Positions 42,801 to 52,661 of a stretch of DNA of 64,000 nucleotides are shown in pieces. The DNA is from Zunongwangia profunda SM-A87 (GTDB lineage Bacteria; Bacteroidota; Bacteroidia; Flavobacteriales; Flavobacteriaceae): assembly GCF_000023465.1 (NCBI RefSeq), contig NC_014041.1, forward strand, positions 765,001-829,000. The letters run 5' to 3'. The notes under the pieces were generated by a model, which had not been told where the DNA came from, did not search any database, and saw nothing but the letters and a program-made list of their open reading frames with translations. The position numbers and the translations under genes were made by a program. Within the stretch, counting starts at the first letter, position 1. Each line of letters begins with the position of its first letter.

Positions 42801-42967
42801 GCTTCGGTTTTGAAAGCCTTCGCCTATTTTTAAATGGAAACAACTTGTATATCTGGACTAAAATGCCTGATGATAGAGAATCAAATTTTGCAGGTACCGG
42901 TTGGGCATCACAAGGAGCTTATCCTACTGTAAAACGATTCAACTTCGGATTGAATATCACCTTTTAA
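39806..42967 (+). CDS. SusC-family TonB-dependent receptor (xylan locus, first)
   Basis: A 1053-aa outer-membrane transporter without STN domain, so controlled by a cytoplasmic/membrane sensor rather than sigma/FecR. After the signal region it has a carboxypeptidase-like domain (ITGTVTSSDDNLPVPGVNIF), the linker VVIVGYGEQKRE, a plug (IRGQSTWNDSSPLVLVDGI, VESISVLKDASATAVYGVRG) and a barrel ending in NFGLNITF. ATG 39806 was chosen over TTG 39785. SusD follows at 11 bases. With the GH10 genes downstream the likely substrate is xylan-derived oligosaccharides (inference). Confidence 0.95.
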   Translation: MSIKLLNPPHLVKFLVIGVLFSFFFSSWIYGNNIDFQNTITGTVTSSDDNLPVPGVNIFVKELPNVGAVTDMDGNYSIQAPADATLVFSFIGFKTIERKVDNRTEINVVMDSDLDALQEVVIVGYGEQKRETVVAAVVQASGEELERAGNVPNIGSALAGNVPGVITTSSTGIPGGEDPRIFIRGQSTWNDSSPLVLVDGIERPLNTIAISSVESISVLKDASATAVYGVRGANGVILVTTKRGKTGKAVIRARLNSTVKTASKLPGKKDAFDTFLVRNRAIENELSLTPESWSFFQTQDIIDKYRFPANLTEAERYPNVDWDKALFREYAPSYNANLNITGGSEIVKYFAGADFQYEGDLIKQYDNNRGYQPGFGFNRLNVRTNLDFKLTSSTVLKVGLSGSYGVRKTPWGFGGGDYGYWIAAYSTPPDIYLPQYSDGSWGYDAPSGGGEGNAIRNLAISGVQFVTNTQLQTNFTLEQDLDVILDGLKFTGTIALDNTFVEANRGVNDLYNDPQEKYIDPETGIVTYRRTYDANTGFDYQQGIKWSSSSGDVNNDATYRRLFYQTQLNYAKNFAGKHDVTAMGLFNRNEFATGSVLPFYREDWVFRTTYGYDNRYLIEYNGAYNGSERFAAGNRFAFFSSGGLGWNISNEAFMKEVDFINNLKLRASYGEIGDDNVNGRYLYLTQWSYGGQARLGTVGEQAEQSPYVWYTESAVGNPDISWEKVKKSNIGLDYGFFNNSISGSVDFFRDERVDVLISGNQRAIPEYYGTTAPVANLGTVQNQGYEIVLNLNHYFGENLRLWADLNMTHAQNKVIEGDNPELLPEYQKNNNKAIGQAYSYIDNGFYNTWDELYGTTPFNTDDSQKIPGGYQIVDFNADGIIDGFDNVPYAFAGAPQNTYNATVGFDWKGLSGFVQFFGANNVTRQVVFNSLGNQNNIVYDEGSYWSKDNTNADAPVPRWVTTTNGAANGSRFFYDGSYVRLKNAEIAYTFPVESKILTSFGFESLRLFLNGNNLYIWTKMPDDRESNFAGTGWASQGAYPTVKRFNFGLNITF

Positions 42968-42978
42968 AAATTATTATT

Positions 42979-44871
42979 ATGAAAATTTATTCTAGAAACT
43001 TAAATAGATTTTGTCTGGTGATTGTAGCTACCCTGGTATTCTCTTCTTGCGAGGAATACCTGGATAAAGAACCTGAATCAATCATCTCTGAAGAAGAAGC
43101 ATTTAAAAATTTTACCAACTTTCAGGGTTTTACGGAAGAGTTATATCACTGTATTCCTGATTTTTCCAATGCCTATTGGACCAATTCGTGGAACTGGGGA
43201 GATGATGAAATCACCTCTGCCGACATGAATTTTCACGTGATCCACAAGTTTGATAATGGTAACTTCTGGGGGTGGCAAACAGAACATGACGGTTGGGGAG
43301 CTTCCTGGTTAAACCAGGCAGACGCTTCACGTAACGATGATCGTATGCAAAAAGACTTATGGAAAAATGGATGGTACGGATTACGTAAAGTTAACCTTGG
43401 TCTTGAGAATCTCGATCTTTTAGTTGATGCTACTCCGGCTGAGCGTGATTTTATTGAGGGGCAGCTATTATTCTTTAGAGGCTGGTTTCACTTTCAGATG
43501 ATTCAATATTTTGGCGGCATGCCTTATATCGATTATGTATTACCCAGTGATGAGCCTTTAAGACTGGCAAGACTTAGTTACCATGAATGCGCAGATCGTG
43601 CGGCTGCCGACCTAAGGGAAGCTGCAGACTTGCTTCCTGTAAACTGGGATGATACGCAGCCGGGAGCAGCTACCAGAGGAAAAAATGACCTTAGAATCAA
43701 TAAGATCATGGCTCTGGGATATTTAGGTAAAAACTATCTGTGGGCTGCAAGTCCGTTGATGAATTTGGAGTCAACAGGGTCTCGCGAATATAATTCAGAT
43801 TACGCTAAAAAAGCTGCAGATGTTTTTGGTGAATTATTAGCGCTTTGCGAAAGTGGTGAGGCACCGTATTCTCTGGTTCCTTTTGAAAACTATAGTGTTA
43901 ACTTCTATACTACAGGCCAGGGGTGGCGTATCCCCGGTGGGACTGAAGCCATTTTTAGAGGCCCGTATTTTGGGGCGAATGGTTCAAACTGGGGAACTAG
44001 TAAACAATATCAGCCTGCAATAATTCAGGATGGAAGTAACTTTATGCCAACGGCAAACTACGTGAGCTATTATGGGATGGCAAATGGATTACCTATTGAA
44101 GATATAACTAAGCCAGACCCTGCTTCTGGGTACGATCCACAATATCCCTGGAAAGATAGGGATCCAAGATTTTATCATGATATTATTTATGATGGAGTAC
44201 AGGTAGTTCAGGGAGCCATGCCCGCCGATGTGGAGCAGCATAGATATGCAAATCTTTATACGGGAGGTAGCTACCGGGATGTTAGTACCGGCAGCCGATC
44301 TGGATTTCTTAATTATAAGTTTATACCTATTACTGCTAACCGTTATGATGATGGCTTTAACTACGGTGCAAACTTAAACCTGCATTTGCCCTGGATGCGT
44401 TTGGCCGATGTGTATTTAATGTACGCAGAGGCGGCAGCTATCGGGTATGGCAGTCCAGAAGGGAAATCGTCAAACTATTCCAAAACAGCAATAGAGGCAG
44501 TTAATGTGATACGAGATCGTGCAGGTGCAGGGCATGTTTCTATAGGAGAGGGTGCTGTAGCCGCTGGTCTTGATGGTTTTATGAGTGAAGTGCGTCGTGA
44601 GCGTGCCGTAGAATTGTCGTTTGAAGGACATCGTTTTAATGATTTAAGAAGATGGTTATTGCTTATTGAACGACCTTATACCTTAAAAACATCTTTAGAA
44701 TTTGACCGGGCTGGCGATTTTAATACTGAAGATCCTACCGAAAACCGGGTACTTAACTTAAGAGAAGAGATTATCCTAGAGAGAGATTTTTCTACTAAAC
44801 ATTACTGGTTGCCTCTTAAAAATGCAGATACCAATATGTATGTAGAATTCCCTCAAAATCCGGGTTGGTAA
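42979..44871 (+). CDS. SusD-family surface lipoprotein (xylan locus, first)
   Basis: A 630-aa lipoprotein (lipobox FSSC) partnering the SusC directly upstream. The family start CEEYLDKEPESIISEEEAF, the helical core GQLLFFRGWFHFQMIQYFGGMPYID and the C-terminal block SEVRRERAVELSFEGHRFND are present. It ends with FPQNPGW, the usual SusD finish. The ATG at 42979 begins a proper signal peptide; the frame upstream lies inside the susC gene. It should bind xylooligosaccharides at the cell surface. Confidence 0.95.
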   Translation: MKIYSRNLNRFCLVIVATLVFSSCEEYLDKEPESIISEEEAFKNFTNFQGFTEELYHCIPDFSNAYWTNSWNWGDDEITSADMNFHVIHKFDNGNFWGWQTEHDGWGASWLNQADASRNDDRMQKDLWKNGWYGLRKVNLGLENLDLLVDATPAERDFIEGQLLFFRGWFHFQMIQYFGGMPYIDYVLPSDEPLRLARLSYHECADRAAADLREAADLLPVNWDDTQPGAATRGKNDLRINKIMALGYLGKNYLWAASPLMNLESTGSREYNSDYAKKAADVFGELLALCESGEAPYSLVPFENYSVNFYTTGQGWRIPGGTEAIFRGPYFGANGSNWGTSKQYQPAIIQDGSNFMPTANYVSYYGMANGLPIEDITKPDPASGYDPQYPWKDRDPRFYHDIIYDGVQVVQGAMPADVEQHRYANLYTGGSYRDVSTGSRSGFLNYKFIPITANRYDDGFNYGANLNLHLPWMRLADVYLMYAEAAAIGYGSPEGKSSNYSKTAIEAVNVIRDRAGAGHVSIGEGAVAAGLDGFMSEVRRERAVELSFEGHRFNDLRRWLLLIERPYTLKTSLEFDRAGDFNTEDPTENRVLNLREEIILERDFSTKHYWLPLKNADTNMYVEFPQNPGW

Positions 44872-44926
44872 TTTCTCCAATCTATTTTAGGCAGCATTTT
44901 AATTTATAATCCAAACGCAGAATTAA

Positions 44927-47900
44927 ATGAAATACTTACATACAAAAATTGTCTTGTTTGCTTTAATTGTTCTTATTGGACTCGAGCTAAGCGCTCAGAC
45001 CGAAGAGCAAATAGCTTTGGAGGCTCATATTTTGAATGAAAATAGAGAACCTATTGAAGGTGTTTTGGTTCAAAGTGAGCAGGACGGTACTTTTGCAATT
45101 ACTAATGATTCCGGTGAATTCTCAATTGATGTGAGCCCAGGAGCACTTTTAAAAATCTCGGCAGATGGTTTTGTAACAACAACCATAACAGCAGAAGAGT
45201 ACCAAAATGAGATTATACTTATTAAATCTGGTGACGGGAACGTACAAACTGCTTATCGTAAAGTAGATGAAGAAGATATTATAGCCGGAGGGACTTCATT
45301 TGTTAATCTACCAGAAATTCTTGAGAAGAATTATACCACCTATAGTTTGGATGGGATCAATGCTTTTATTGGAGGTTTTAATGGAGGTAATATTTGGGGG
45401 ATGAGTGATTATCTCGTTCTTATTGATGGAGTGCCCAGAAATCCGGACAGTGCTTTGCCGGTTGAAATAGAGCAAATAAGCTTTTTAAAAGGAATTACCG
45501 CAACGGCTTTATACGGTAGCCGGGCAGCGCAAGGGGTGATCTATATTACCACGAAAAAAGGAACAATAGGAAAGCAACAAATTGATGTACGCGTTGATGC
45601 CGGTTTGTTTGTTCCCAAGCGCTATCCCAAGTATTTAGGTTCCGCAGAATATATGACGCTTTATAACGAGGCCCGTGAAAATGATGGCTTGTCACCTTTA
45701 TATTCTGAGGAAACTATATTCAATCACGCCTCTGGGAATAATACATTTAGATATCCAAATATCAATTTTTATAGCGATGAATATTTAAAAAAGGCTTATG
45801 AACGCTATGACGCCACCTTACAAATTTCTGGAGGTAATGAAAATGCACGTTATTATACCGATGTAGGTTTCTATAGAATCGGCAATCAGATTGATTTTGG
45901 TGAGGCCAAAAACAACAAAACCGAGCGTTTTAATATACGCGGAAATGTAGACTTAAAAATTAATGACTGGATAAAGGCCTCTTTAGGAGCAAATGCAATC
46001 TACTACAATGGGCGCGGAGTAAATAATGCCAATGATCAGAATTATTGGGAGAGTGCGGCAACTACAAGACCCAATCGCTTTTCGCCACTTATTCCCATAG
46101 ATCAAATTTCAGCAAATAATACTGCTGCACAAGTGCTCGCACAAAACAGTTCTAATATTGTGGACGGCAGATTTTTACTGGGTGGTACACAGCTTGATCA
46201 AACCAACTCTTTCGCGGCGATTTATGCAGGAGGGTACAATACCTATACCAGCAGGGAATTTCAATTCAATACTTCGGTAGATGCAGATCTGGAACGTGCA
46301 ATTAAGGGATTAACTTTTAATGCAATGTTTGGTGTTGATTATTCCACCTCATACAACCAATCCTATAATAATCAGTATGCGGTGTACCAGGCTAATTGGG
46401 TAAATACAAACGGAAGGGATGAGATTGGTAGCTTAACCAGATACGGTCAGGACGCCACGAACGGAATTCAAAACATTAGCAACAGTGCCTATCAGCAAAC
46501 CCTGTCTTTTTCCAGTCAGCTAAATTATAAGACGAAGTTTGATAAAGATCAACATTTCTCGGCAATGTTGGTGGCAGGAGGCTGGCAGCAAACATTTTCA
46601 GGGGAATATCACCGGTTGAGTAGTGCAAATCTTGGACTTCAGCTTTCGTACGATTATAAAAGCAAATATTACTTCCTGTTTAATCAGGGCATTGTGCACT
46701 CTGCAAGATTTGCAGAAGGAGAGCGCACAGGGTATTCTCCTACCGCTACAGTTGCATGGAAGCTAGGTCGTGAAGATTTTTTAGCCAATTCTTCGATTGT
46801 TGATGATTTAGAACTTTCAGTGTCTGCCGGAATATTGAGTACCGATATGGGATTAGATATTAATGAATATTATTTATATCAAAATGTCTATACCCAAACA
46901 GATGGGGCCTGGTTTAGCTGGAGAGATGGAGCGCTTACACGATCTACCGATTCCAGACAGGGAGGGAATCCAGATTTAACTTTTGCGAAAAGAAAGGAAA
47001 TTAATGTAGAGGTTAAAGGTTCGTTGTTCAATAATACCCTGGATATTCAGACGGCTTTCTTCCTAAATAGAATGAAAGGTAATATTATACAGGCATCTGT
47101 TTTATACCCAAGTTATTTTTCAACGGGATATCCTAATAGTTCGTTTATTCCCTATATCAACTATAATAATGATGATCGGGTAGGAATTGATTTTGATGTA
47201 ACCTATAAAAATAAAGTAGGTAATATTGATTTTGCGATAGGTATGGCCGGTATTTACTATGATACTGAGGCAGCAAGGCGTGCTGAGATGTTTGAAAATG
47301 ACTATCAGTATCGCGAAGGAACTCCGCTGGATGGAATGTGGGGGCTTCGTAGTAATGGCCTTTTTGCCAATGAAGAAGAAATTGCCAATGCGCCCAGTCA
47401 GGAAGCTTTAGGTGATGTTGCTCCCGGTGATATTAGATATATTGATCAAAACGGGGATGGTATTATCAATGATCAGGATCAGGTTTATCTGGGCAAAGCA
47501 GGATGGAATGGGGCACCGTTTTCAGCGGGATTACACGTAAGCGCCACCTGGAAGAATTTTACCTTTTTTGCTCTGGCTACAGGTCAGGCTGGAGCGCAGG
47601 CAATGAAAGATAATTCGTATTTCTGGATTGACGGGGAAGATAAATATTCAATAACAGTAAGAGATCGATGGACCCGCGAAACTGCAAATACAGCCACGTT
47701 CCCAAGGCTTACAACCCAAAATGCTTCTAATAATTACAGAGCTTCAGATTACTGGTTGTATAGTACAGATCGTATTGATTTGGCTAAAGTACAACTCAGT
47801 TACGATTTGCCTTCAAGTATACTTGGGGATGGACTTTTCAAAAACTTCAACATTTATATAAGCGGTGCTAATCTGTTAACCATATCTTCAGAACCCGAAT

Positions 47901-47971
47901 TAATGGAATTGAACATAGGTGATGCACCACGAACCCGATTTTATAACCTGGGAGTAAAAGCTCTGTTTTAA
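44927..47971 (+). CDS. SusC-family TonB-dependent receptor (xylan locus, second)
   Basis: A 1014-aa receptor, somewhat shorter and diverged. A signal peptide (MKYLHTKIVLFALIVLIGLELSAQ) is followed by a carboxypeptidase-like domain (LEAHILNENREPIEGVLVQ). The usual VVxVGYG linker is missing and replaced by VQTAYRKVDEED. The plug retains YLVLIDGVPRN and ISFLKGITATALYGSRAAQG. The barrel ends RFYNLGVKALF. Tandem unlike SusC pairs are a mark of flavobacterial and Bacteroides xylan loci. Confidence 0.94.
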   Translation: MKYLHTKIVLFALIVLIGLELSAQTEEQIALEAHILNENREPIEGVLVQSEQDGTFAITNDSGEFSIDVSPGALLKISADGFVTTTITAEEYQNEIILIKSGDGNVQTAYRKVDEEDIIAGGTSFVNLPEILEKNYTTYSLDGINAFIGGFNGGNIWGMSDYLVLIDGVPRNPDSALPVEIEQISFLKGITATALYGSRAAQGVIYITTKKGTIGKQQIDVRVDAGLFVPKRYPKYLGSAEYMTLYNEARENDGLSPLYSEETIFNHASGNNTFRYPNINFYSDEYLKKAYERYDATLQISGGNENARYYTDVGFYRIGNQIDFGEAKNNKTERFNIRGNVDLKINDWIKASLGANAIYYNGRGVNNANDQNYWESAATTRPNRFSPLIPIDQISANNTAAQVLAQNSSNIVDGRFLLGGTQLDQTNSFAAIYAGGYNTYTSREFQFNTSVDADLERAIKGLTFNAMFGVDYSTSYNQSYNNQYAVYQANWVNTNGRDEIGSLTRYGQDATNGIQNISNSAYQQTLSFSSQLNYKTKFDKDQHFSAMLVAGGWQQTFSGEYHRLSSANLGLQLSYDYKSKYYFLFNQGIVHSARFAEGERTGYSPTATVAWKLGREDFLANSSIVDDLELSVSAGILSTDMGLDINEYYLYQNVYTQTDGAWFSWRDGALTRSTDSRQGGNPDLTFAKRKEINVEVKGSLFNNTLDIQTAFFLNRMKGNIIQASVLYPSYFSTGYPNSSFIPYINYNNDDRVGIDFDVTYKNKVGNIDFAIGMAGIYYDTEAARRAEMFENDYQYREGTPLDGMWGLRSNGLFANEEEIANAPSQEALGDVAPGDIRYIDQNGDGIINDQDQVYLGKAGWNGAPFSAGLHVSATWKNFTFFALATGQAGAQAMKDNSYFWIDGEDKYSITVRDRWTRETANTATFPRLTTQNASNNYRASDYWLYSTDRIDLAKVQLSYDLPSSILGDGLFKNFNIYISGANLLTISSEPELMELNIGDAPRTRFYNLGVKALF

Positions 47972-47995
47972 ATAATCTATATGTATTCAAATAGC

Positions 47996-49738
47996 ATGAA
48001 TAATAAATTAATAGTTCTTTTAATAGCAGTCTTGTCGCTTACAAGTTGCGACGACCTTTTTGAGCCCGCAATAGAAAATAACCGCGACCTGGAAGATGCT
48101 TACGGAGAAGCCACTTACGCAGAAGGACTGCTGCTTAACGGCTACTTAAGAATACCCACTCTTAACTGGAGCTTCAATGATGTGGCTACAGACGATGCAG
48201 TGAGTAATGATATTGACAATAATTACCGAAGAGCAGCCACTGGGCAGTGGGCGTCAAACTTCAATCCTTTTACGCAATGGCAAAGTTCGAGATCAGCGAT
48301 TCAGTATCTTAACATTTTTCTCTCTGAAGCCGATAATGTAGAATGGTCTACAGATGAGAATATAAATGAACTCTACAACAGACGTTTAAAAGGGGAGGCT
48401 TATGGCCTTCGAGGGCTGCACATGTATTACCTGTTGCAAGCACATGGTGGTTTTGCAGATGGCGAATTATTGGGAGTACCTATTATTCTTGAACCAGAAG
48501 ATCCACAATCAGAATTCAATGTTCCGCGGGCGACTTTTGCCAATTGTATGGAACAATTACTTAATGATCTTGAAAAAGCCGATGAGATGTTGGCGCTGGA
48601 TTTTGAAGATATTGATGATCCTAGCTTGCTTCCAAGTGGTATCACGAATACCAATGATTTTAATCGCGTTTTTGGAGAGCGGGGGAGACAACGTTTAAGC
48701 GGTCGTATCGTTAAAGTAATTAAGGCACAAGCAGCACTTTTAGCCGCAAGTCCCGCTTATAGCGAGGCAAGTGGGAATACCTGGCTTCAAGCTGCAAATT
48801 TTGCAGGAGAGGTATTGGCGTTAAATGGTGGTTTAGCAGGTTTGGCACCAAATGGACATACCTGGTATACGAATACTGCACAAATTGCAGATTTAGGAGG
48901 AGGTGTTAACCCTCCTGAAATTTTATGGAGAGGTGATGTTGCTAACAGTAACAATCTGGAACAGGATCACTTTCCACCCACCCTTAATGGAAACGGAAGG
49001 CTAAATCCTACACAAAATTTGGTGGATGCTTTTCCTGCGGCTAATGGATATCCTATTTCAAATGCGGCCAGTAGTTATAATCCAGATGATCCGTACGCTA
49101 ATCGAGACCCGCGATTACAAACGTATGTTTTGGTAAATGGCGCTACAGCAGGGGTAAATAGCAGCACGATCGTCACCGCTGTAGACGGTACCACCAATGA
49201 TGCCATTAACAGGGAAGCGACTTCTACCCGTACTGGATATTATTTAAAAAAATTATTGCGTCAGGATGTTAATTTGAGTACCACCACCACTACAGAACAA
49301 TTGCATTACAAACCGCGTATACGTTATACTGAACTTTATTTAATTTATGCTGAAGCAGCAAATGAAGCCTGGGGACCTACCAGTAGCGGTTCTTATGGGT
49401 TTTCTGCCTATGATGTGATTGCTGCTATACGGGAGCGTGCAGGTATTACTCAGCCAGATGCTTATTTAGAGTCTATACGCAATGATAAAAGCGCAATGCG
49501 CGAACTTATACGCAATGAGCGTCGTCTAGAGTTGTGTTTTGAAGGCTTCCGTTTTTGGGATTTGCGTCGCTGGGGGCTTGATCTTAACGAGCCCGCCAGA
49601 GGGATGGCTATAGAAAATAGTGATCCAGAGGTGATCACTGTAGAACAACGTAATTATCAGGATTATATGCAATATGGTCCGGTGCCCTATAACGAACTTT
49701 TAAAATTTGAAGCTCTTAAACAAAACAGAGGTTGGTAA
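47996..49738 (+). CDS. SusD-family surface lipoprotein (xylan locus, second)
   Basis: A 580-aa lipoprotein, partner of the second SusC. ATG 47996 gives a clean leader MNNKLIVLLIAVLSLTSC; ATG 47981 would add five residues. It has LYNRRLKGEAYGLRGLHMYYL and the C-terminal block ELIRNERRLELCFEGFRFWDLRRW. It ends with LKQNRGW. Long inter-domain loops are rich in Asn and Pro. It lies 29 bases before the DUF1735-type gene in the same operon. Confidence 0.94.
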   Translation: MNNKLIVLLIAVLSLTSCDDLFEPAIENNRDLEDAYGEATYAEGLLLNGYLRIPTLNWSFNDVATDDAVSNDIDNNYRRAATGQWASNFNPFTQWQSSRSAIQYLNIFLSEADNVEWSTDENINELYNRRLKGEAYGLRGLHMYYLLQAHGGFADGELLGVPIILEPEDPQSEFNVPRATFANCMEQLLNDLEKADEMLALDFEDIDDPSLLPSGITNTNDFNRVFGERGRQRLSGRIVKVIKAQAALLAASPAYSEASGNTWLQAANFAGEVLALNGGLAGLAPNGHTWYTNTAQIADLGGGVNPPEILWRGDVANSNNLEQDHFPPTLNGNGRLNPTQNLVDAFPAANGYPISNAASSYNPDDPYANRDPRLQTYVLVNGATAGVNSSTIVTAVDGTTNDAINREATSTRTGYYLKKLLRQDVNLSTTTTTEQLHYKPRIRYTELYLIYAEAANEAWGPTSSGSYGFSAYDVIAAIRERAGITQPDAYLESIRNDKSAMRELIRNERRLELCFEGFRFWDLRRWGLDLNEPARGMAIENSDPEVITVEQRNYQDYMQYGPVPYNELLKFEALKQNRGW

Positions 49739-49767
49739 AACCTCCCCGAAAAAATAATTAAATAGCA

Positions 49768-50802
49768 ATGAAAAATAATATTCTTATATTTCTATTCCTT
49801 AGCGTAGTCCTTTTCAGTTCTTGTGAAAATGGAGACTGGGATTTTCCCGACTACGAATATCAGGTGGTCTATTTTGCGTATCAATACCCGGTACGTACCA
49901 TTACACTTGGAGAAGATATTTTTGATACTACCTTAGATAATGAAGGTAAATGCATGATTATGGCCACTATGGGTGGGCTTTATGAAAACAAGCAAAATGT
50001 AACTATAGATGTTGAGGTAGACAATTCTCTGGTTGATGGGCTTGTTTTTGAAGGTGCAGGAAATGAAGTTCTTGCGCTTCCATCATCACATTATACGCTG
50101 GCGTCTGATAATATCGTGATTCCAAACGGAGAGCTTTCCGGTGGGGTAGAGGTGCAGCTTACCGATGCTTTTTTTGATGATCCTAAATCTTTAGAAAACA
50201 ATTATGTAATTCCGTTACGTATGTTAAATGCAACGGTGGTAGACTCTATTTTATCTGGAGAGCCACAAGTGGCTACACCAAGACGCGGTGTGGAAACCGA
50301 CTGGGCAGTGCTACCCAAAGATTTTATTTTTTATGCAGTGAAGTATATCAATCCATGGGAAGGTTTCTACCTGCGTCGTGGCGAGGATGTAATCACTGGA
50401 AAAAATGGAAATACAGTATTGGATCGTACCGAAGTAAGACGTGAAGATTGCGTGGTGGATGATGAGGTGGTTATGCTGGATACTCAATCCAGATGGCAGG
50501 TGAATTTACCTTTATCGATTCAGGATATTGAAGGAAATGATCTGAACATCGTTTTATTACTCAATTTTGATCAGGAAGGAAATGTAAATATTAGTTCTTC
50601 CAATCCTTCCCAATACACCGTGACCGGTAGTGGCAGCTTTATAAAAGACGGTGAGGAAAATAGTTGGGGGTCAGAAGATAGAGATGCACTCTATCTTTCC
50701 TATGAAATAGAAACGGATGAGCTGAACATTACTACTAAGGATACTTTAGTGATGCGTAATCGAGGGGTGGCGATGGAGACCTTTAAACCCGTTTTAGAAT
50801 AG
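49768..50802 (+). CDS. Surface lipoprotein with DUF1735/DUF5627-type domains
   Basis: A 344-aa lipoprotein (lipobox FSSC). The N-terminal half is a beta-sandwich of the BT_3987/DUF1735 kind (TIDVEVDNSLVDGLVFEGAG, LPSSHYTLASDNIVIPNGEL, VEVQLTDAFFDDPKSLENNY). The C-terminal half (INPWEGFYLRRGEDVITG) resembles DUF5627. These SusE-like surface glycan-binding proteins accompany xylan-type SusCD pairs. Its position between susD and the GH10 gene supports binding of the same polymer. Confidence 0.8.
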   Translation: MKNNILIFLFLSVVLFSSCENGDWDFPDYEYQVVYFAYQYPVRTITLGEDIFDTTLDNEGKCMIMATMGGLYENKQNVTIDVEVDNSLVDGLVFEGAGNEVLALPSSHYTLASDNIVIPNGELSGGVEVQLTDAFFDDPKSLENNYVIPLRMLNATVVDSILSGEPQVATPRRGVETDWAVLPKDFIFYAVKYINPWEGFYLRRGEDVITGKNGNTVLDRTEVRREDCVVDDEVVMLDTQSRWQVNLPLSIQDIEGNDLNIVLLLNFDQEGNVNISSSNPSQYTVTGSGSFIKDGEENSWGSEDRDALYLSYEIETDELNITTKDTLVMRNRGVAMETFKPVLE

Positions 50803-50827
50803 TATTAAATCCTTAAAACAATCAAAA

Positions 50828-52522
50828 ATGATGATTAGAAAAAGTACTGCAAAGGGATTTTTATGGATTTTGATATCGCTGGGAGTTTTAGGATGTGCAG
50901 ATATGGATCCCGTGGAATTTGATGTTGAAAAACCTTTGAGCATCAAAAAACAAGAAGAATTAAATAGTTTAGAAGAACTAAAAACTTATACATCCGATGA
51001 TTCTCGCTTTAAACTGGGAGCAGGAGTTAGTATGAGTGCATATAATGCACAGGGGGCGATGTTTTCCCTAACGAATGAGAATTTTCAAGAAGTTACAGCA
51101 GGTTATGGTATGAAGCACGGTGCCATTGTAAACGATGATGGGTCCCTTAACTTAACCTCAGTTAATGAATTTGTTGAAAATACCACAGAGCAAGGCGTTA
51201 CTATTTATGGGCATACCCTAATGTGGCATGCCAATCAAAATGCTTCTTATTTAAAGAGTGCAATAGCGCCTAAAGAAATACCGCTTCCGGATGGGCCGGG
51301 CTGGATGGTTTTATTGGATCAATCTTTTGAGACCGATGATGCTACGGGGTATCAAACGAATGGTCCTAACGCGCCAATAGCATTTACCGCTGAAGGAGAG
51401 GGATATAATGGGGTTGGACGCGCTTTAAAAATTGTGAATGCAGAGGTAAGGGCTAATGATTGGGAGTCTCAGTTATTTGTGACTTTTCCTAAAGTTACAG
51501 AAGTAGGTCAAAAATATCGTTTGGAGATGGATGTACGTACAGAGATAGCTGCTTCTTTTCCAACCCAGGCACATACTGCACCGGGGGGGTATAAATACTG
51601 GAACTTCTTTGGTAGTATAAGCTCCACTCCAGAATGGAAGCACATCAATGTGGAAACTACTATTGATGCGAATACTTCTGGCTGTAATACTATCGCATTT
51701 AATCTTGGATCTAACGCCACGACCTATTATTTTGATAATATAGTGGTAAGCTGGTATAACTCGAAAGGAGTGACATATGAAGAACGAACGCCTGAAGAAA
51801 AAAAAGATACACTTAGCGCTCATCTAGAGAAATGGATCGAAGGTATAATGACTGCTTCAAAATCGAATACTCATGCCTGGGATGTGGTTAATGAGCCCAT
51901 GGATGATGCTAATCCTTACGAACTTAAAACGGGGGTAGGCAAAACCGATTTGGCTGAAGATGAATTTTACTGGCAGGATTACTTAGGTAAGGACTATGCA
52001 GTTACTGCTTTTAAATTGGCAGAAATGTACAGCAATCCTGATGATTTACTTTTTATAAACGATTACAATCTGGAGTATAACCTGGATAAGTGCAAAGGCA
52101 TTATCGAATATGTAAACTATATAGAAGAGCAGGGAGCTCGTGTGGATGGAATAGGAACCCAGATGCATATTAATATAGATTCTGATAAAGCAAAGATTAC
52201 CGAAATGTTTCAGCTGCTTGCTGCTACCGGTAAAATGATTAAAGTTTCTGAACTTGATATTGGCGTAGGTGTGAAAACCACTGAGGCAAATGAAGAACTA
52301 TATGTAGCTCAAGAAGAAATGTACAAGTTTGTAATGGATCAGTATTTCAGCCTGGTTCCTAAAGCTCAACAGTACGGGATAACCATCTGGAGTCCTACCG
52401 ATAGTCCGGCTTCATCATCCTGGAGAGCAGGAGAGCCCATAGGTTTATGGACAGAAGGATTTACCCGTAAACCTGCCTATCGCGGAGTGGTAGAAGGATT
52501 GGGGGGAATAGATATAAATTAA
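50828..52522 (+). CDS. GH10 endo-1,4-beta-xylanase with inserted carbohydrate-binding module
   Basis: A 564-aa lipoprotein (lipobox LGC). The GH10 barrel starts at about residue 55 (FKLGAGVSMSAYN) and includes GVTIYGHTLMWHANQN. It is interrupted at about 155-310 by a beta-sandwich module (WESQLFVTFPKVTEVGQKYR, TTYYFDNIVVSW) and then resumes. The acid/base is E356 (WDVVNEPM) and the nucleophile E475 (KVSELDIGV). Insertion of a CBM within the barrel is the design of the outer-membrane xylanase of Bacteroides xylan loci. It would cut xylan at the cell surface for import by the SusCD pairs. Confidence 0.93.
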   Translation: MMIRKSTAKGFLWILISLGVLGCADMDPVEFDVEKPLSIKKQEELNSLEELKTYTSDDSRFKLGAGVSMSAYNAQGAMFSLTNENFQEVTAGYGMKHGAIVNDDGSLNLTSVNEFVENTTEQGVTIYGHTLMWHANQNASYLKSAIAPKEIPLPDGPGWMVLLDQSFETDDATGYQTNGPNAPIAFTAEGEGYNGVGRALKIVNAEVRANDWESQLFVTFPKVTEVGQKYRLEMDVRTEIAASFPTQAHTAPGGYKYWNFFGSISSTPEWKHINVETTIDANTSGCNTIAFNLGSNATTYYFDNIVVSWYNSKGVTYEERTPEEKKDTLSAHLEKWIEGIMTASKSNTHAWDVVNEPMDDANPYELKTGVGKTDLAEDEFYWQDYLGKDYAVTAFKLAEMYSNPDDLLFINDYNLEYNLDKCKGIIEYVNYIEEQGARVDGIGTQMHINIDSDKAKITEMFQLLAATGKMIKVSELDIGVGVKTTEANEELYVAQEEMYKFVMDQYFSLVPKAQQYGITIWSPTDSPASSSWRAGEPIGLWTEGFTRKPAYRGVVEGLGGIDIN

Positions 52523-52540
52523 TTGTTTGTGTTAGATCAC

Positions 52541-52578
52541 AAAGAGCCTAGTGGGCACATTACATTGGGCTCTTTTTT
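52541..52578 (+). terminator. Rho-independent terminator of the xylan operon
   Basis: AAAGAGCC (52541-52548) pairs with GGCTCTTT (52568-52575) across a 19-base loop, with a T-run to 52578. It separates the long susC-GH10 operon from the second GH10 gene, which thus needs its own promoter. Confidence 0.75.
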
Positions 52579-52661
52579 ATTTGAATTACCTCTTAAACTT
52601 GGACCTTTTGTAAAATCAACTCGTGATTCTATCGTCCACATATGCTTTTAATACTGAATTA